This document shows positions 44,123-52,277 of a DNA stretch of 64,000 nucleotides, in pieces; position 1 is the first letter of the stretch; every line of letters begins with the position of its first letter. The translations under genes and the position numbers were made by a program. Origin of the DNA: an uncultured Fibrobacter sp. (lineage in GTDB: Bacteria; Fibrobacterota; Fibrobacteria; Fibrobacterales; Fibrobacteraceae); assembly GCF_947305105.1 (NCBI RefSeq), contig NZ_CAMZCS010000014.1:1-64000 (forward strand), in the 5' to 3' direction. The notes under the pieces are model-generated. The model did not search any database, had not been told where the DNA came from, and worked only from the letters and a program-made list of their open reading frames with translations.

Positions 44123-46996
44123 ATGCGTTTTTCCGTGAGCTTGGCTTTGCTTGCCGCGGGTTGTGCGTTTGCCTTGGATGTCGATTCTCTCCCCGTATGG
44201 AACCCGGATTACCTTGTTCGTGGTAACGCTCCGTTGTACCCTACGGATACGACGGATATTTCGCATTCTAAATTGGTGACTCACGGTTACAAGACGATGC
44301 AGGTAACTGTGGGTGATGGCGGTACGCAGGTGGATCAGGAAATGCGGCTGAGTATTCAGGGCAACTTGACCGACAGCGTCTATGTCGATGCGCTCCTCTC
44401 GGATGTCGACCGCAAGGCGGGGGAGCAGACGACCGCGACATTGCAAGAAGTGGACCAGATTTATTTTAGGGTGGAATCTCCGCATTTTTTGCTGCACCTA
44501 GGTGATTTTACCTGGCACGACGAATCGATGGGTTTGTTCGGGTTCGAACGTTCTACGCTCGGTGCAATGGTTGGTGCGCGGGCGGGGTATTCCGAGGTGC
44601 GCGGCGCCGTGGGTACCGACGAGGTGGAACGTTACTCTGTGACATTCAATGGGGTGCGTGGCCAGCGAGAAGGCTATTCCATTGGCACGGGGGGTAACTA
44701 CCTTTCTGTGGTGCCTGGGTCGGAGAAGGTCTGGTTGAACGGCATTGAACTGGAACGAGGCAAAGATTATGTTGTCAACTATGCGGGTGGCTTGCTCGAT
44801 TTCAAAGGGACGCTTGTTCCCGGCAACGACGACGAAATCCGCGTAGATTACGATGCTTACGACGATGATAATGTTTATACAATGTATGCGGCCAAGGCGA
44901 AATACCGTCACCCGAACATCCACATGGATGTTTCTGGGTTCAGGCTGGAAAACGACGTGAAGCGCCTGAGGCATAATAGCTGGACCGATGACGATTACCG
45001 CTTGCTGAAAAATGACGATGGCGGGGAACTGGAACGCGATGATTCGCTGGGCCACCTCGCTAGGCCCACCCAGACCGATAGGATGGGGGCGAGGCTCCGC
45101 TTGCAGGCGGATCATCGCTTCTATGCCGACCTCGAAACGGCCTTGGGCCGGAAGGATTCCAATATAGTGTCCGACAAGGTGGATGGCCCGGAAGGGCGCG
45201 CTTTCCGCTGGTACGTGACTTCGGACTCTTCTTATGGATTGCGCAAGTTCCCGCTCTCAATTTCGGTGTACGGGAACTATATCGGCGAGGAATTCGGCAG
45301 TTCTGAGTTTGTCGGGACCGACCGGGATTGGAATTCGTATAAACTTATTGACGAGTGGGATTTGGACAGTAACGGCATTTCAGGGAATTTGAGACACGAT
45401 GAACTTGCCTTGCGTATGAGGCTTTGGGATAATTTGTTCTCTACGGTGAAATGGGGCTACCGCCGTGCCGATGGCGAAGAGTGGAATTCTTCGAGAACGG
45501 CTGTGGGCTTGACTCACTCGGATAGGGCGATCCATAGCGAACTGGAACTGATTCGCGTCGCTTCGGTGCAAGAGTTGGAACGCACTCGTTACCAGGCGAC
45601 CGCCAATGCGGAGTTCAGGCAAGGCTTTGTCCGGCCTTTTGGCGAGATGGATTTCCGCTATACGGAAAGCGATTCTATTGCACGGAAGGGTGACCCCTTG
45701 TACGAGGTGGGGTATGGAAGGTCGTTGGGCGGGATTGCCTTGGTGGACGACGGCTGGAATATTCGCGAAGCGCTGGGGACAAAACTTGCAAAGAAACGCG
45801 AGCGGGCCGAAAGGGAAAGCGAGTGGGAAGATTCCCTCGTGACCTATGTGTGGCAGCAGTCTGCCGACGCGAACTGGAAGTATTTCCAATTGACGCACAT
45901 GTTGCAGTACGAATATTCTAAGCTTGCAGAAGAAGGCGATCAAGATGCGTGGGTGGGCGAACTCAATGCGAATTTCGGGAACCGGAACGAATGTGTTTAC
46001 GGCAACGTGGCGTACAAACTGGGCATGACAGAGGAACAGACTTACGTGTCGGTGTACAAGGCTGTAGCTCCGGGTACGGGCGACGTGCGTTACGATAGCC
46101 TCACGGGCGTGTTTATCGAGGGCGTAGATAATGGCGATTTTGTGTACGAGGGCAAGGGCCGCAATGATTCTGTGGGGGCTGTCCTTGCGTCCAATTCGGC
46201 ATTCAGTGCCGATCTTGAACTAAAACCGGCGCAGGCGTTTGGGGTAAAGCATGGTATCTTGCGCGATATTGTCTTGGGCGGTTCGTTCAGTTCAGAAGGC
46301 GAGGATACGACTGGCAAACATCTCTATTTCCCTCCCGTGACGAGTTCTGCGCTCCGTGAAATTTCGTCGGGTACGCTTTCTTGGGAAGGGCGGCTTGAAT
46401 GGTCTCATCCGAGGGGATTTTCGGCATCGTATTCGCCGGGTGCAGATTACGAAAAAATGCTTTCGTCCTATTCGTATTTCCGTGAATCGTTCCGCCATGA
46501 AGCGACTCTCGGGATGCAGGTGAAGGAGAACCACTATGTCGGGGCTTCGGGCCAGCTGGAAACGGTTGACTTGACGGCGCTCCAGGTGTTGGAATGGAAA
46601 ACTCGCGATGGCTCGTTGCGCTACCGATACAGTTTCCTTGACGGCTTCCATGTGGAGCCCGGTGCGCGCCTCCGTTATGGCGATGGGCACGACGAAGTGG
46701 GCTATGAGTTCGATGCTTTGTTAAGGGAGGGCTCGCTCCGTGTCGGTTACGAACGCGAAGAGAAGGTCAATGCCTTTGTTCAGTTTGCGGCTGTCCAGAT
46801 GGAAAGTGGCGGCGACATGATCCCTTACCAGATGATGTCCGGTTACGGCGAGGGGCGCACATACCGATTAGAAGCGTCGCTTTCGCTTGATTTGAACAAG
46901 AATATCTCTGTGGCGTGCCACTATGTGTTGCGTTTTGGTAATGCCGAAGAAAATATTTTCCAGAAATTGAGCAGCGAGGCGCGCGCTTATTTCTAG
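44123..46996 (+). CDS. Large outer-membrane beta-barrel protein
   Basis: 957 residues. Signal peptide MRFSVSLALLAAGCAFA. The body is a long run of amphipathic strands with aromatic-girdle residues, consistent with a large barrel. Residues about 195-255 (VWLNGIELERGKDYVVNYAGG ... DEIRVDYDAYDDD) resemble the repeated D-Y-x-V-N-Y strand-loop module of SprA/GldK-era gliding or T9SS proteins and other large bacterial barrels; the match is partial. No plug domain, TonB box or enzymatic motif. 12 nt after the DUF2914-like gene and 15 nt before the Omp85-like gene, so it is part of the Mgl operon. Function unknown. Confidence 0.78.
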   Translation: MRFSVSLALLAAGCAFALDVDSLPVWNPDYLVRGNAPLYPTDTTDISHSKLVTHGYKTMQVTVGDGGTQVDQEMRLSIQGNLTDSVYVDALLSDVDRKAGEQTTATLQEVDQIYFRVESPHFLLHLGDFTWHDESMGLFGFERSTLGAMVGARAGYSEVRGAVGTDEVERYSVTFNGVRGQREGYSIGTGGNYLSVVPGSEKVWLNGIELERGKDYVVNYAGGLLDFKGTLVPGNDDEIRVDYDAYDDDNVYTMYAAKAKYRHPNIHMDVSGFRLENDVKRLRHNSWTDDDYRLLKNDDGGELERDDSLGHLARPTQTDRMGARLRLQADHRFYADLETALGRKDSNIVSDKVDGPEGRAFRWYVTSDSSYGLRKFPLSISVYGNYIGEEFGSSEFVGTDRDWNSYKLIDEWDLDSNGISGNLRHDELALRMRLWDNLFSTVKWGYRRADGEEWNSSRTAVGLTHSDRAIHSELELIRVASVQELERTRYQATANAEFRQGFVRPFGEMDFRYTESDSIARKGDPLYEVGYGRSLGGIALVDDGWNIREALGTKLAKKRERAERESEWEDSLVTYVWQQSADANWKYFQLTHMLQYEYSKLAEEGDQDAWVGELNANFGNRNECVYGNVAYKLGMTEEQTYVSVYKAVAPGTGDVRYDSLTGVFIEGVDNGDFVYEGKGRNDSVGAVLASNSAFSADLELKPAQAFGVKHGILRDIVLGGSFSSEGEDTTGKHLYFPPVTSSALREISSGTLSWEGRLEWSHPRGFSASYSPGADYEKMLSSYSYFRESFRHEATLGMQVKENHYVGASGQLETVDLTALQVLEWKTRDGSLRYRYSFLDGFHVEPGARLRYGDGHDEVGYEFDALLREGSLRVGYEREEKVNAFVQFAAVQMESGGDMIPYQMMSGYGEGRTYRLEASLSLDLNKNISVACHYVLRFGNAEENIFQKLSSEARAYF

Positions 46997-47011
46997 GGTG
47001 AAGAGGATTTG

Positions 47012-48463
47012 ATGGTCGATGTGAACGAAAAACTCCAGGTGCAAGCGGCTCGGGTTCGCCATTCTCGGGCAGGGTGGAATTTGTCTGCCCTGTTGTTTGC
47101 TGTGCTGTTCCTGGTTGTTTTTTCGCATGCCGGTGAAGGCTGCCGCATTTCCCGTATTGAATGGCGAGGGAATCCCATTGACTTCGACAAGGCCCAGATG
47201 GAAAGTGTTGTCGGCAAGCCGTGCGATGCTTGGCTTGTCGCGCGGAAAAAACTGGTCGACTATTACGAGAATCATGGTTTTATTGCCGTGAAATTGGAAG
47301 GTTCCGTTGATAGTGCGGGCGTTTTGTCGTTGGATTTCGAACGGGGGATGGGCTGGGTCTGGGCCCCTGCCGAAAACTTGGATTCCAGCGGGACGAAACC
47401 CGAGGTGTTCCGGAAATTGAGCGGCCTTGAGGCGGGCGAGCCGGTATCCCTTTCGGATTTGGAACGTTCGGAGCGGAAACTGGCCCGTTTGGGTTATTTC
47501 GAGATGACTTCACCGACGCGCCTGTTCCGTGACCCAGTCCGCAACAGGATTTTCCCCGTGTACAGTATGCGCAAGGCATCGGTTTCGCAGGCAGAAGGGG
47601 TGCTGACCTATTCCAGCGAAGACAACGTATGGGAAGGCTTGATTGACGTGAACCTCTACAATATCGCTGGTACGGCGCGAGACTTGATTTTGGAAGGCTA
47701 TACAGGCGACGATGCCCGACACATGTTCGGCAGCTACAAGGAACCCTGGATTTTAGGGACGAACTGGAACTTGATTGTTCGCGGACGGTTTGACGAGGAA
47801 ATTTTTGATGACGAAGATGATGCCGAAAGGGAAATCGTCGGTGAACTGGGCGTGACGCGCGAAATCGGTTTTGATTTCACTATTGGTGTATTCCTTGGCA
47901 TCAGCGAAGACGGCAAACTTTCTTCGCTTGAAATGTCGTATGTGTCGCTCGATCGGTTTGTATTGCCGCGCAACGGTTGGCGTATGGATGGCTCCCTCAC
48001 GTGGAAGATGGACCGCCCTGATTCCTTGGACAATTTCCTTGATGCGCACGCCCGCGTGGTGACGTACATGCCGTTGTACGGGAACTTCATAACCCGTTTC
48101 ACGGGGGCTGCGGGCGGAGTGTTCCCCACCGATGCGGCCGTCAAGCGGATGGACCTTTTCTCGTTGGGAGGCTTGGATTCTTTCAAGGGGATGCAGTACC
48201 ACATGCTGCGCAGTCGCAGTTACGGATTTTCTGAAATGGCTGTCCTTTGGCAGGATGGTTACGACTTGAGTATCGAAGTTTTCTACCAGCCTGGCCTTTA
48301 CCGGCGTATGGCTCCGGGGCATGGCTGGGCACGCGAACAGGGCTACGGCCTCGGCTTTACGCAGTACCGTGGCAACTGGAGCGTGAACATCTATTACGCA
48401 TTGAGGAATGGCGAGAATTATCTCGATGGAATCATCGGGTTCGGCGTCAAGACGTTGTTCTAG
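47012..48463 (+). CDS. Omp85-family protein, TamA/BamA-like
   Basis: 483 residues. I start at the ATG at 47012 (AGAGGA upstream) rather than the TTG at 47009. A hydrophobic segment at about residues 25-40 (NLSALLFAVLFLVVF) acts as signal peptide after an unusually long basic leader. Residues about 45-100: one or two POTRA-like units (CRISRIEWRGNPIDFDKAQM, LVDYYENHGFIAV). The rest is a C-terminal Omp85 barrel with R-x-F-GxxDSFKG, short of a full 16-strand BamA. Last gene of the Mgl operon. Paralogue of the Omp85-like protein at the start of the window. It may assemble the preceding barrel protein (inference). Confidence 0.83.
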   Translation: MVDVNEKLQVQAARVRHSRAGWNLSALLFAVLFLVVFSHAGEGCRISRIEWRGNPIDFDKAQMESVVGKPCDAWLVARKKLVDYYENHGFIAVKLEGSVDSAGVLSLDFERGMGWVWAPAENLDSSGTKPEVFRKLSGLEAGEPVSLSDLERSERKLARLGYFEMTSPTRLFRDPVRNRIFPVYSMRKASVSQAEGVLTYSSEDNVWEGLIDVNLYNIAGTARDLILEGYTGDDARHMFGSYKEPWILGTNWNLIVRGRFDEEIFDDEDDAEREIVGELGVTREIGFDFTIGVFLGISEDGKLSSLEMSYVSLDRFVLPRNGWRMDGSLTWKMDRPDSLDNFLDAHARVVTYMPLYGNFITRFTGAAGGVFPTDAAVKRMDLFSLGGLDSFKGMQYHMLRSRSYGFSEMAVLWQDGYDLSIEVFYQPGLYRRMAPGHGWAREQGYGLGFTQYRGNWSVNIYYALRNGENYLDGIIGFGVKTLF

Positions 48464-48465
48464 CG

Positions 48466-48760
48466 ATGAGGCTCCAGGCTCGGGGCCCGAGCAGTGAGCT
48501 GTGAGCAATGAGCGCTGAGGCTAGAGACTAGAGGTTAGAGGCTAGTGAAAAGAATCACGCACTTCGTGCGTCAATATAAGACGGCGAAGCCGTGATATTT
48601 CTCCCTAGCCCCTAGATCCTAACCCCTAACCACCAACCACTAACCACCAACCACTAACCACTAATCACTTCCCACTTCCTACTTCCTACTTCCTACTTCC
48701 TACTTTATCTCTCGTCTCTCGTCTGTAGGACCGAAGGTCCGTTCTCTCGTCTAAATAGGC
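48466..48760. repeat. Composite heptamer-repeat block with identical hairpin core
   Basis: Fills the 287-nt gap between the Mgl operon and epmB. Left arm GAGGCTC/CAGGCTC and GTGAGCA/CTAGAGA units. Core 48536-48617, identical over 82 nt to 27445-27526, with hairpins ACGCAC-TTC-GTGCGT and ACGGC-GAA-GCCGT. Right arm: CCCTAGA/TCCTAAC/CCCTAAC/CACCAAC/CACTAAC/CACTTCC/TACTTCC units, at least fifteen in unbroken 7-nt register. It ends with TCTCTCG units and a GGACC-GAA-GGTCC hairpin. No gene in this stretch. Confidence 0.88.
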
Positions 48761-49725
48761 GTCTTACTCTTTTCCCCAGCAATCTCCCTCACGAGCTTTG
48801 GTACAAGGTAACCGGGGAGCCTGGTCCGGATTTCGGCGATGAGTTCCCGTGCGCGGTCGTCGTCCACCTCGAAGTGCGCGACCCCGTTCGCGTGGTCCAA
48901 CTGGTGCAGGTAGTAGGGGAGGACTCCTTGCGTAAACAGCTTGTGGCTCAGCTTTTCGAGCGTCGCCGCATTGTCGTTCACGCCCTTCAGCAGCACGCTC
49001 TGGTTGAGCAGTGTCCAGCCGCTGAAACGCAGGTGCCCGAATACCATCTGTGATTCCTCGTCGAGTTCGTCGGGATGGTCCACATGCGAAACAAGCACGC
49101 ATTCGAAGCGGGCGGGCAGTTCGCGGAGGAGTTCGAAGTGCTGCATGGCAATGTCGGGGCGGATTACGGGGAGCCGCGTATGGATGCGAAGCGTTGTCAC
49201 GGAGCCGTGTACGGCGATAGTTTCTACGAGGTCGCGGAATTCGCCCGGGCCGAGCGTGAGCGGGTCGCCTCCCGAGAGGATGACTTCCCAGATGTCCGTG
49301 TGCGTGTCGAGCCAGTTGCCCACATGCCCCGCGATGTCGGGAATGTTCTGGAACGGATAGTTCTTGCGGAAGCAGAAACGGCAGCGCATACCGCAGGTGG
49401 CGGTCGATACAACGAGGGCGCGCTTGTCGTATTTCTGGATGACGCAGTCGGACTTGCCTGCGGGGAGGTCGCCCACGGGGTCGTCAACGAATCCGGGAAC
49501 CTTCTCGCGCTCTGCCATGAGCGGGAGAACTTCGCGCATCAGCGCTTCGGGCTCGGCGGATTTCTTGATGAGGTCGGCGTAGTGCCTAGAGCAGATAAAC
49601 GGGAATTTCGGGTCGGAATCTAGCGTGGCGGGGGCGAGGACCTCGGTGATGCTGGCCGCTTGGTCGGCGCCCAAATAGTCGAAAAATTCGGAAATTTGAG
49701 TAAAAACTTTAACAGATGTTTCCAT
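48751..49725 (-). CDS. epmB: EF-P lysine 2,3-aminomutase-type radical SAM enzyme
   Basis: 324 residues. Radical SAM enzyme of the KamA family; the 4Fe-4S cysteines are C111, C115 and C118 (CGMRCRFC), followed by FRKNYPF and ILSGGDPL. Size and the divergently adjacent efp gene favour EpmB, which isomerises lysine to beta-lysine for EF-P modification, over free-lysine 2,3-aminomutase (usually above 400 residues). The start lacks a clear Shine-Dalgarno and sits on a TATAAT-like string, so translation may be leaderless. The partner ligase EpmA is not in the window. Confidence 0.88.
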   Translation of the reverse strand: METSVKVFTQISEFFDYLGADQAASITEVLAPATLDSDPKFPFICSRHYADLIKKSAEPEALMREVLPLMAEREKVPGFVDDPVGDLPAGKSDCVIQKYDKRALVVSTATCGMRCRFCFRKNYPFQNIPDIAGHVGNWLDTHTDIWEVILSGGDPLTLGPGEFRDLVETIAVHGSVTTLRIHTRLPVIRPDIAMQHFELLRELPARFECVLVSHVDHPDELDEESQMVFGHLRFSGWTLLNQSVLLKGVNDNAATLEKLSHKLFTQGVLPYYLHQLDHANGVAHFEVDDDRARELIAEIRTRLPGYLVPKLVREIAGEKSKTPI

Positions 49726-49766
49726 TATATTGCTAAATTTAGAATCAAAATCAACAAGAGGATAAT

Positions 49767-50351
49767 ATGGGTACTGTAAGCACCAACGAATTCCGCAAGA
49801 AGCTCAAAATTATGGTCGACGGCCAGCCGTACGAAATCATCGAGAACCAGTTTGTGAAGCCGGGCAAGGGCCAGGCTTTCAACCGCGTCCGCATCAAGAA
49901 CCTGGTGACTGGCCGCACTCTCGAACGTACCTGGAAGAGCGGCGATACTGTCGAAGAAGCCGACGTGACCTACACTGAGATGACGTATTTGTACAACGAC
50001 GGTTCCACCTGGTACTTCCTGGACAACGATTCCCAGGAAACCATGGAAATCCCGAAGGAATCCCTGAACGGCTGCGAAGTGTGGCTCCTTGACGGCGCTA
50101 CCGTCGAAGTCACCTGGTGGAAGGACCCGAAGAGCGGTTCTACCTTGCCGATCGAAGTCATCCCGCCGACATTTGTCGACCTGATGATCGTGGAAGCTCC
50201 TCCGGCAGTGCAGGGCAACACCAGCGGTAACGTGATGCGCGAAGCCATCCTCGAAACCGGCGCCAAGGTGATGATCCCGCTGTTCATCGAGAACAACACC
50301 AAGATTCGCGTGGACACCCGCGACGGTTCTTACCTCGAACGCGCTAAGTAA
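49767..50351 (+). CDS. efp: Elongation factor P
   Basis: Rescues ribosomes stalled at polyproline stretches. 194 residues, three-domain EF-P length. The tip loop reads VKPGKGQAF with lysine 34, the residue modified by the EpmA/EpmB pathway, which fits the divergent epmB gene 41 nt away. Domains II/III (TMEIPKES, EVTWWKDP, VDTRDGSYLER) are complete. AGAGGA precedes the ATG and a terminator follows. Pro-rich proteins in this window, such as the outer-membrane protein at 23990 and the MglA tail, would be plausible clients. Confidence 0.97.
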   Translation: MGTVSTNEFRKKLKIMVDGQPYEIIENQFVKPGKGQAFNRVRIKNLVTGRTLERTWKSGDTVEEADVTYTEMTYLYNDGSTWYFLDNDSQETMEIPKESLNGCEVWLLDGATVEVTWWKDPKSGSTLPIEVIPPTFVDLMIVEAPPAVQGNTSGNVMREAILETGAKVMIPLFIENNTKIRVDTRDGSYLERAK

Positions 50352-50376
50352 TATTACTTGCAAAATGTCATTCAAA

Positions 50377-50406
50377 ATGCTCCTGGCTTTGGCCGGGGGC
50401 TTTTTT
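50377..50406 (+). terminator. Rho-independent terminator of efp
   Basis: GCTCCTGGC-TTT-GGCCGGGGGC followed by TTTTTT. Stem with a small bulge, 25 nt after the efp stop. It may also limit read-through toward the convergent antitoxin gene. Confidence 0.75.
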
Positions 50407-50426
50407 ACGTTTAAAATAGTTGCAAG

Positions 50427-50723
50427 CTATGCGACAGCGAAAGGCTTGATTTCTTCGAGTTCTTTCGAAAGCCCTATCTTGAGATTTCGGATGTCGATGT
50501 CGTCTTGCAGGGAGATGAAATAGTCGTCGGATACGCCAAGAAACTTGGCAAGTCTCAGGGAGGTGTCGACGGTAATTCGCCTGCGGTCGTGAAGGATGTC
50601 CTGAATCCTGGAAACGGGAACGTTGATTGCCTGGGCGACCTTGTAGGCGGAAAGTCCCATGGGCGTGAAAAACTCTTCGTTCAGAATCTCTCCGATTGTC
50701 GGTGTTTTGATGTATTTTTTCAT
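50427..50723 (-). CDS. higA: HigA-type antitoxin (XRE helix-turn-helix)
   Basis: 98 residues, HigA/VapI-type antitoxin layout: TIGEILNEEFFTPMGLSAYKVAQAINVP ahead of the helix-turn-helix (helix part SAYKVAQAINVPVSRIQDIL, then RRRITVDTSLRLAKFLG), and a tail to residue 98. In HigBA systems it binds the toxin and represses the operon. The gene is intact with AGGAGTTTTT before the ATG, but the toxin frame directly upstream is cut to 40 codons, so it may now be an orphan regulator. Clear family match. Confidence 0.9.
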   Translation of the reverse strand: MKKYIKTPTIGEILNEEFFTPMGLSAYKVAQAINVPVSRIQDILHDRRRITVDTSLRLAKFLGVSDDYFISLQDDIDIRNLKIGLSKELEEIKPFAVA

Positions 50724-50731
50724 AAAAACTC

Positions 50732-50854
50732 CTAGTGGTAATCAACAATTTCAACGTTGTAAAACTGTCCTTCGTTCATTGTAAAGCAAATACGCCATTG
50801 GTCGTTAATTCGGATAGAATATTGCCCTTCTCTATCTGCAAAACTATGTATCAT
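50732..50854 (-). pseudogene. higB: Truncated HigB/RelE-type toxin
   Basis: 40 codons ending 8 nt before higA, in the normal higB-higA order. The C-terminal part GQYSIRINDQWRICF ... NVEIVDYH is the conserved last third of HigB toxins (about 92 residues). Only MIHSFADRE precedes it, and an in-frame stop lies just upstream, so the middle and most of the N-terminus (including the dimer and half of the mRNA-cleft residues) is gone, most likely by internal deletion since MIxSF is also how HigB starts. Expected inactive; the short reading frame itself is open. Confidence 0.85.
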
Positions 50855-51033
50855 ATAATATACCTATTTCACGTGTATATGTCAAGCGGGTATGTTTTTA
50901 GAAAACCTTTAAGGTGTCCCTATCTTTAAGACGGATAAAGGGGATAAAATGAGCCGAAAAATTTTGTTTATGCGCACTTTTTTACATTGCAGAAACATTA
51001 GATGTTATATTTAGTGCGGATAATAGGAGGAAT

Positions 51034-52104
51034 ATGTCGAATTTGTTCTCTAGGTCGTCTTTGCGTGCTAACATAGTGACTGTGGCAATGGCTGCTTTCT
51101 TTCTCGCGGCTTGCGGTGGCGATGGCAATAAAGCCAATGAACCGGACCCTTCTGCCGAGGCCGATTTTGTAGTGGATACTTTCGGCGATCTTTCTGTTTG
51201 CACCGGCAACCGCGAAGGCGCGACCGCCTACGTGAAAGACGAAGATCACGATTACATCTGCACTAACGGTGATTGGGCCATCGACACCAACGCCGATACT
51301 CGCAAAAAATCAAGCAGCAGCAAAGACAAAGCGAAATCATCCTCCTCGCGTCATTCCGAGGACTCTTCCTCTTCGCGTCATTGCGAGGACTGTAAGGACG
51401 AAGCAATCTCCAGCAGCAGTTCGGCGAAATCTTCATCAAGTTCAGTCACTTTGGCCACGCCCTGCAAAACCGAAACGGAAGACAACTGCGAATACGGCGA
51501 GTTGGTGGATGCTCGCGATGGTCAGACATACAAGACGGTGAAAATTGGTGATCAATGGTGGATGGCCGAAAATCTGAATTATAAAGTAGACAGCAGCTGG
51601 TGTGGCGGTGGACGCGTTGAAAATGAAGGAGACTGCTCCAAGTACGGTCGTCTCTACACTTGGGCTGCCGCAGTTGGTAGGTCTGAAGATGATTGTGGCT
51701 ATGGCCATATTTGCAGCCTTTTCGGCAAGGTGCATGGCGTGTGTCCTGAAGGCTGGCTTTTGCCCGATACCACGGAATGGAGCAAACTGTTTACCGCAGT
51801 GGGCGGAGAAAGCGTTGCTGGCAAGATGCTCAAGGCGCAGACTGGCTGGGGCTGGAATAATTACAATGATTCAAGTGGTAACGGTACGGACGCCTACGGT
51901 TTCTCTGCGCTCCCTGCTGGTGGCAGATACAATGATGGCAACTTCATCAATGAAGGTCTCGACGCTAAGTTCTGGAGTGCCACTGAGGACAATAGCGACC
52001 GCGCCTACTACATGAGCCTGTTCTACCACAGCGATCATGCGTACTTGAACAACAGCCTCAAGCGCTTCGCATTCTCGGTTCGTTGCCTGAAGGACGATCC
52101 CTAA
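51034..52104 (+). CDS. FISUMP lipoprotein with in-frame palindromic element
   Basis: 356 residues. ATAGGAGGA precedes the ATG; leader MSNLFSRSSLRA with lipobox FLAAC. Residues about 50-85: one two-cysteine module (CTGNREGATAYV ... YICTNGDW). Residues about 90-145: Ser/Lys linker, of which codons from 51350-51410 come from the dispersed GTCATTGCGAGG...GAAGCAATCTC element. From about residue 150: one FISUMP domain (DARDGQTYKTVKIG, WMAENLNY, YGRLYTWAAA, CPEGW, NGTDAYGFSALPAG). The last third is the hypervariable segment (51922-52068), then SVRCLKD. No collagen-like part. First member of the array. Confidence 0.88.
   Translation: MSNLFSRSSLRANIVTVAMAAFFLAACGGDGNKANEPDPSAEADFVVDTFGDLSVCTGNREGATAYVKDEDHDYICTNGDWAIDTNADTRKKSSSSKDKAKSSSSRHSEDSSSSRHCEDCKDEAISSSSSAKSSSSSVTLATPCKTETEDNCEYGELVDARDGQTYKTVKIGDQWWMAENLNYKVDSSWCGGGRVENEGDCSKYGRLYTWAAAVGRSEDDCGYGHICSLFGKVHGVCPEGWLLPDTTEWSKLFTAVGGESVAGKMLKAQTGWGWNNYNDSSGNGTDAYGFSALPAGGRYNDGNFINEGLDAKFWSATEDNSDRAYYMSLFYHSDHAYLNNSLKRFAFSVRCLKDDP
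51350..51410. repeat. Palindromic element translated as lipoprotein linker
   Basis: A partial unit GTCATTCCGAGGA at 51350-51362, then a full unit GTCATTGCGAGG...GAAGCAATCTC at 51377-51410. It is the same family as the intergenic copy at 4761-4796. It lies in frame in the Ser linker of the lipoprotein and is read as R-H-C-E-D-C-K-D-E-A-I-S, adding two cysteines. Confidence 0.75.
51922..52068 (+). other. Hypervariable segment 1 of the FISUMP array
   Basis: 147 nt between the invariant ...CTCCCTGCTGGT and the invariant GCATTCTCGGTTCG. Framework codons such as TTC TGG AGT GCC, ATG and GCG TAC TTG are kept; many others differ from the other four genes mainly in codon positions 1 and 2 with third base C or T kept. 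Confidence 0.75.
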
Positions 52105-52147
52105 CCCCTTCAAAATCCACGCATTGACAATCTATCTATAAAACAAG

Positions 52148-52168
52148 GGCGCTTCGGGCGCCTTTTTT
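52148..52168 (+). terminator. Rho-independent terminator
   Basis: GGCGC-TTCGG-GCGCC followed by TTTTTT, 44 nt after the first array gene. Confidence 0.8.
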
Positions 52169-52277
52169 GTGCTGGTGCGTATAAATTGCTTGGTTTTGTA
52201 GGTCTTATATGGTCTGAGGTGGGGAAAAACATGATTTTTTTATTATATTTCGTTTAAAATAAAAAAAATGAGGAAAT

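Noticed and set aside
48640-48705. Possible CRISPR array in the regular repeats
   Set aside because: The units are 7 nt, adjacent and degenerate; there are no 23-40 nt repeats separated by unique spacers and no cas gene in the window.
48751-49725. Catabolic lysine 2,3-aminomutase
   Set aside because: The protein is about 90 residues shorter than typical KamA and sits divergently next to efp, which fits EpmB better.
50427-50854. A functional HigBA toxin-antitoxin system
   Set aside because: The antitoxin is intact but the toxin frame keeps only about the last third of HigB, so toxin activity is not expected.
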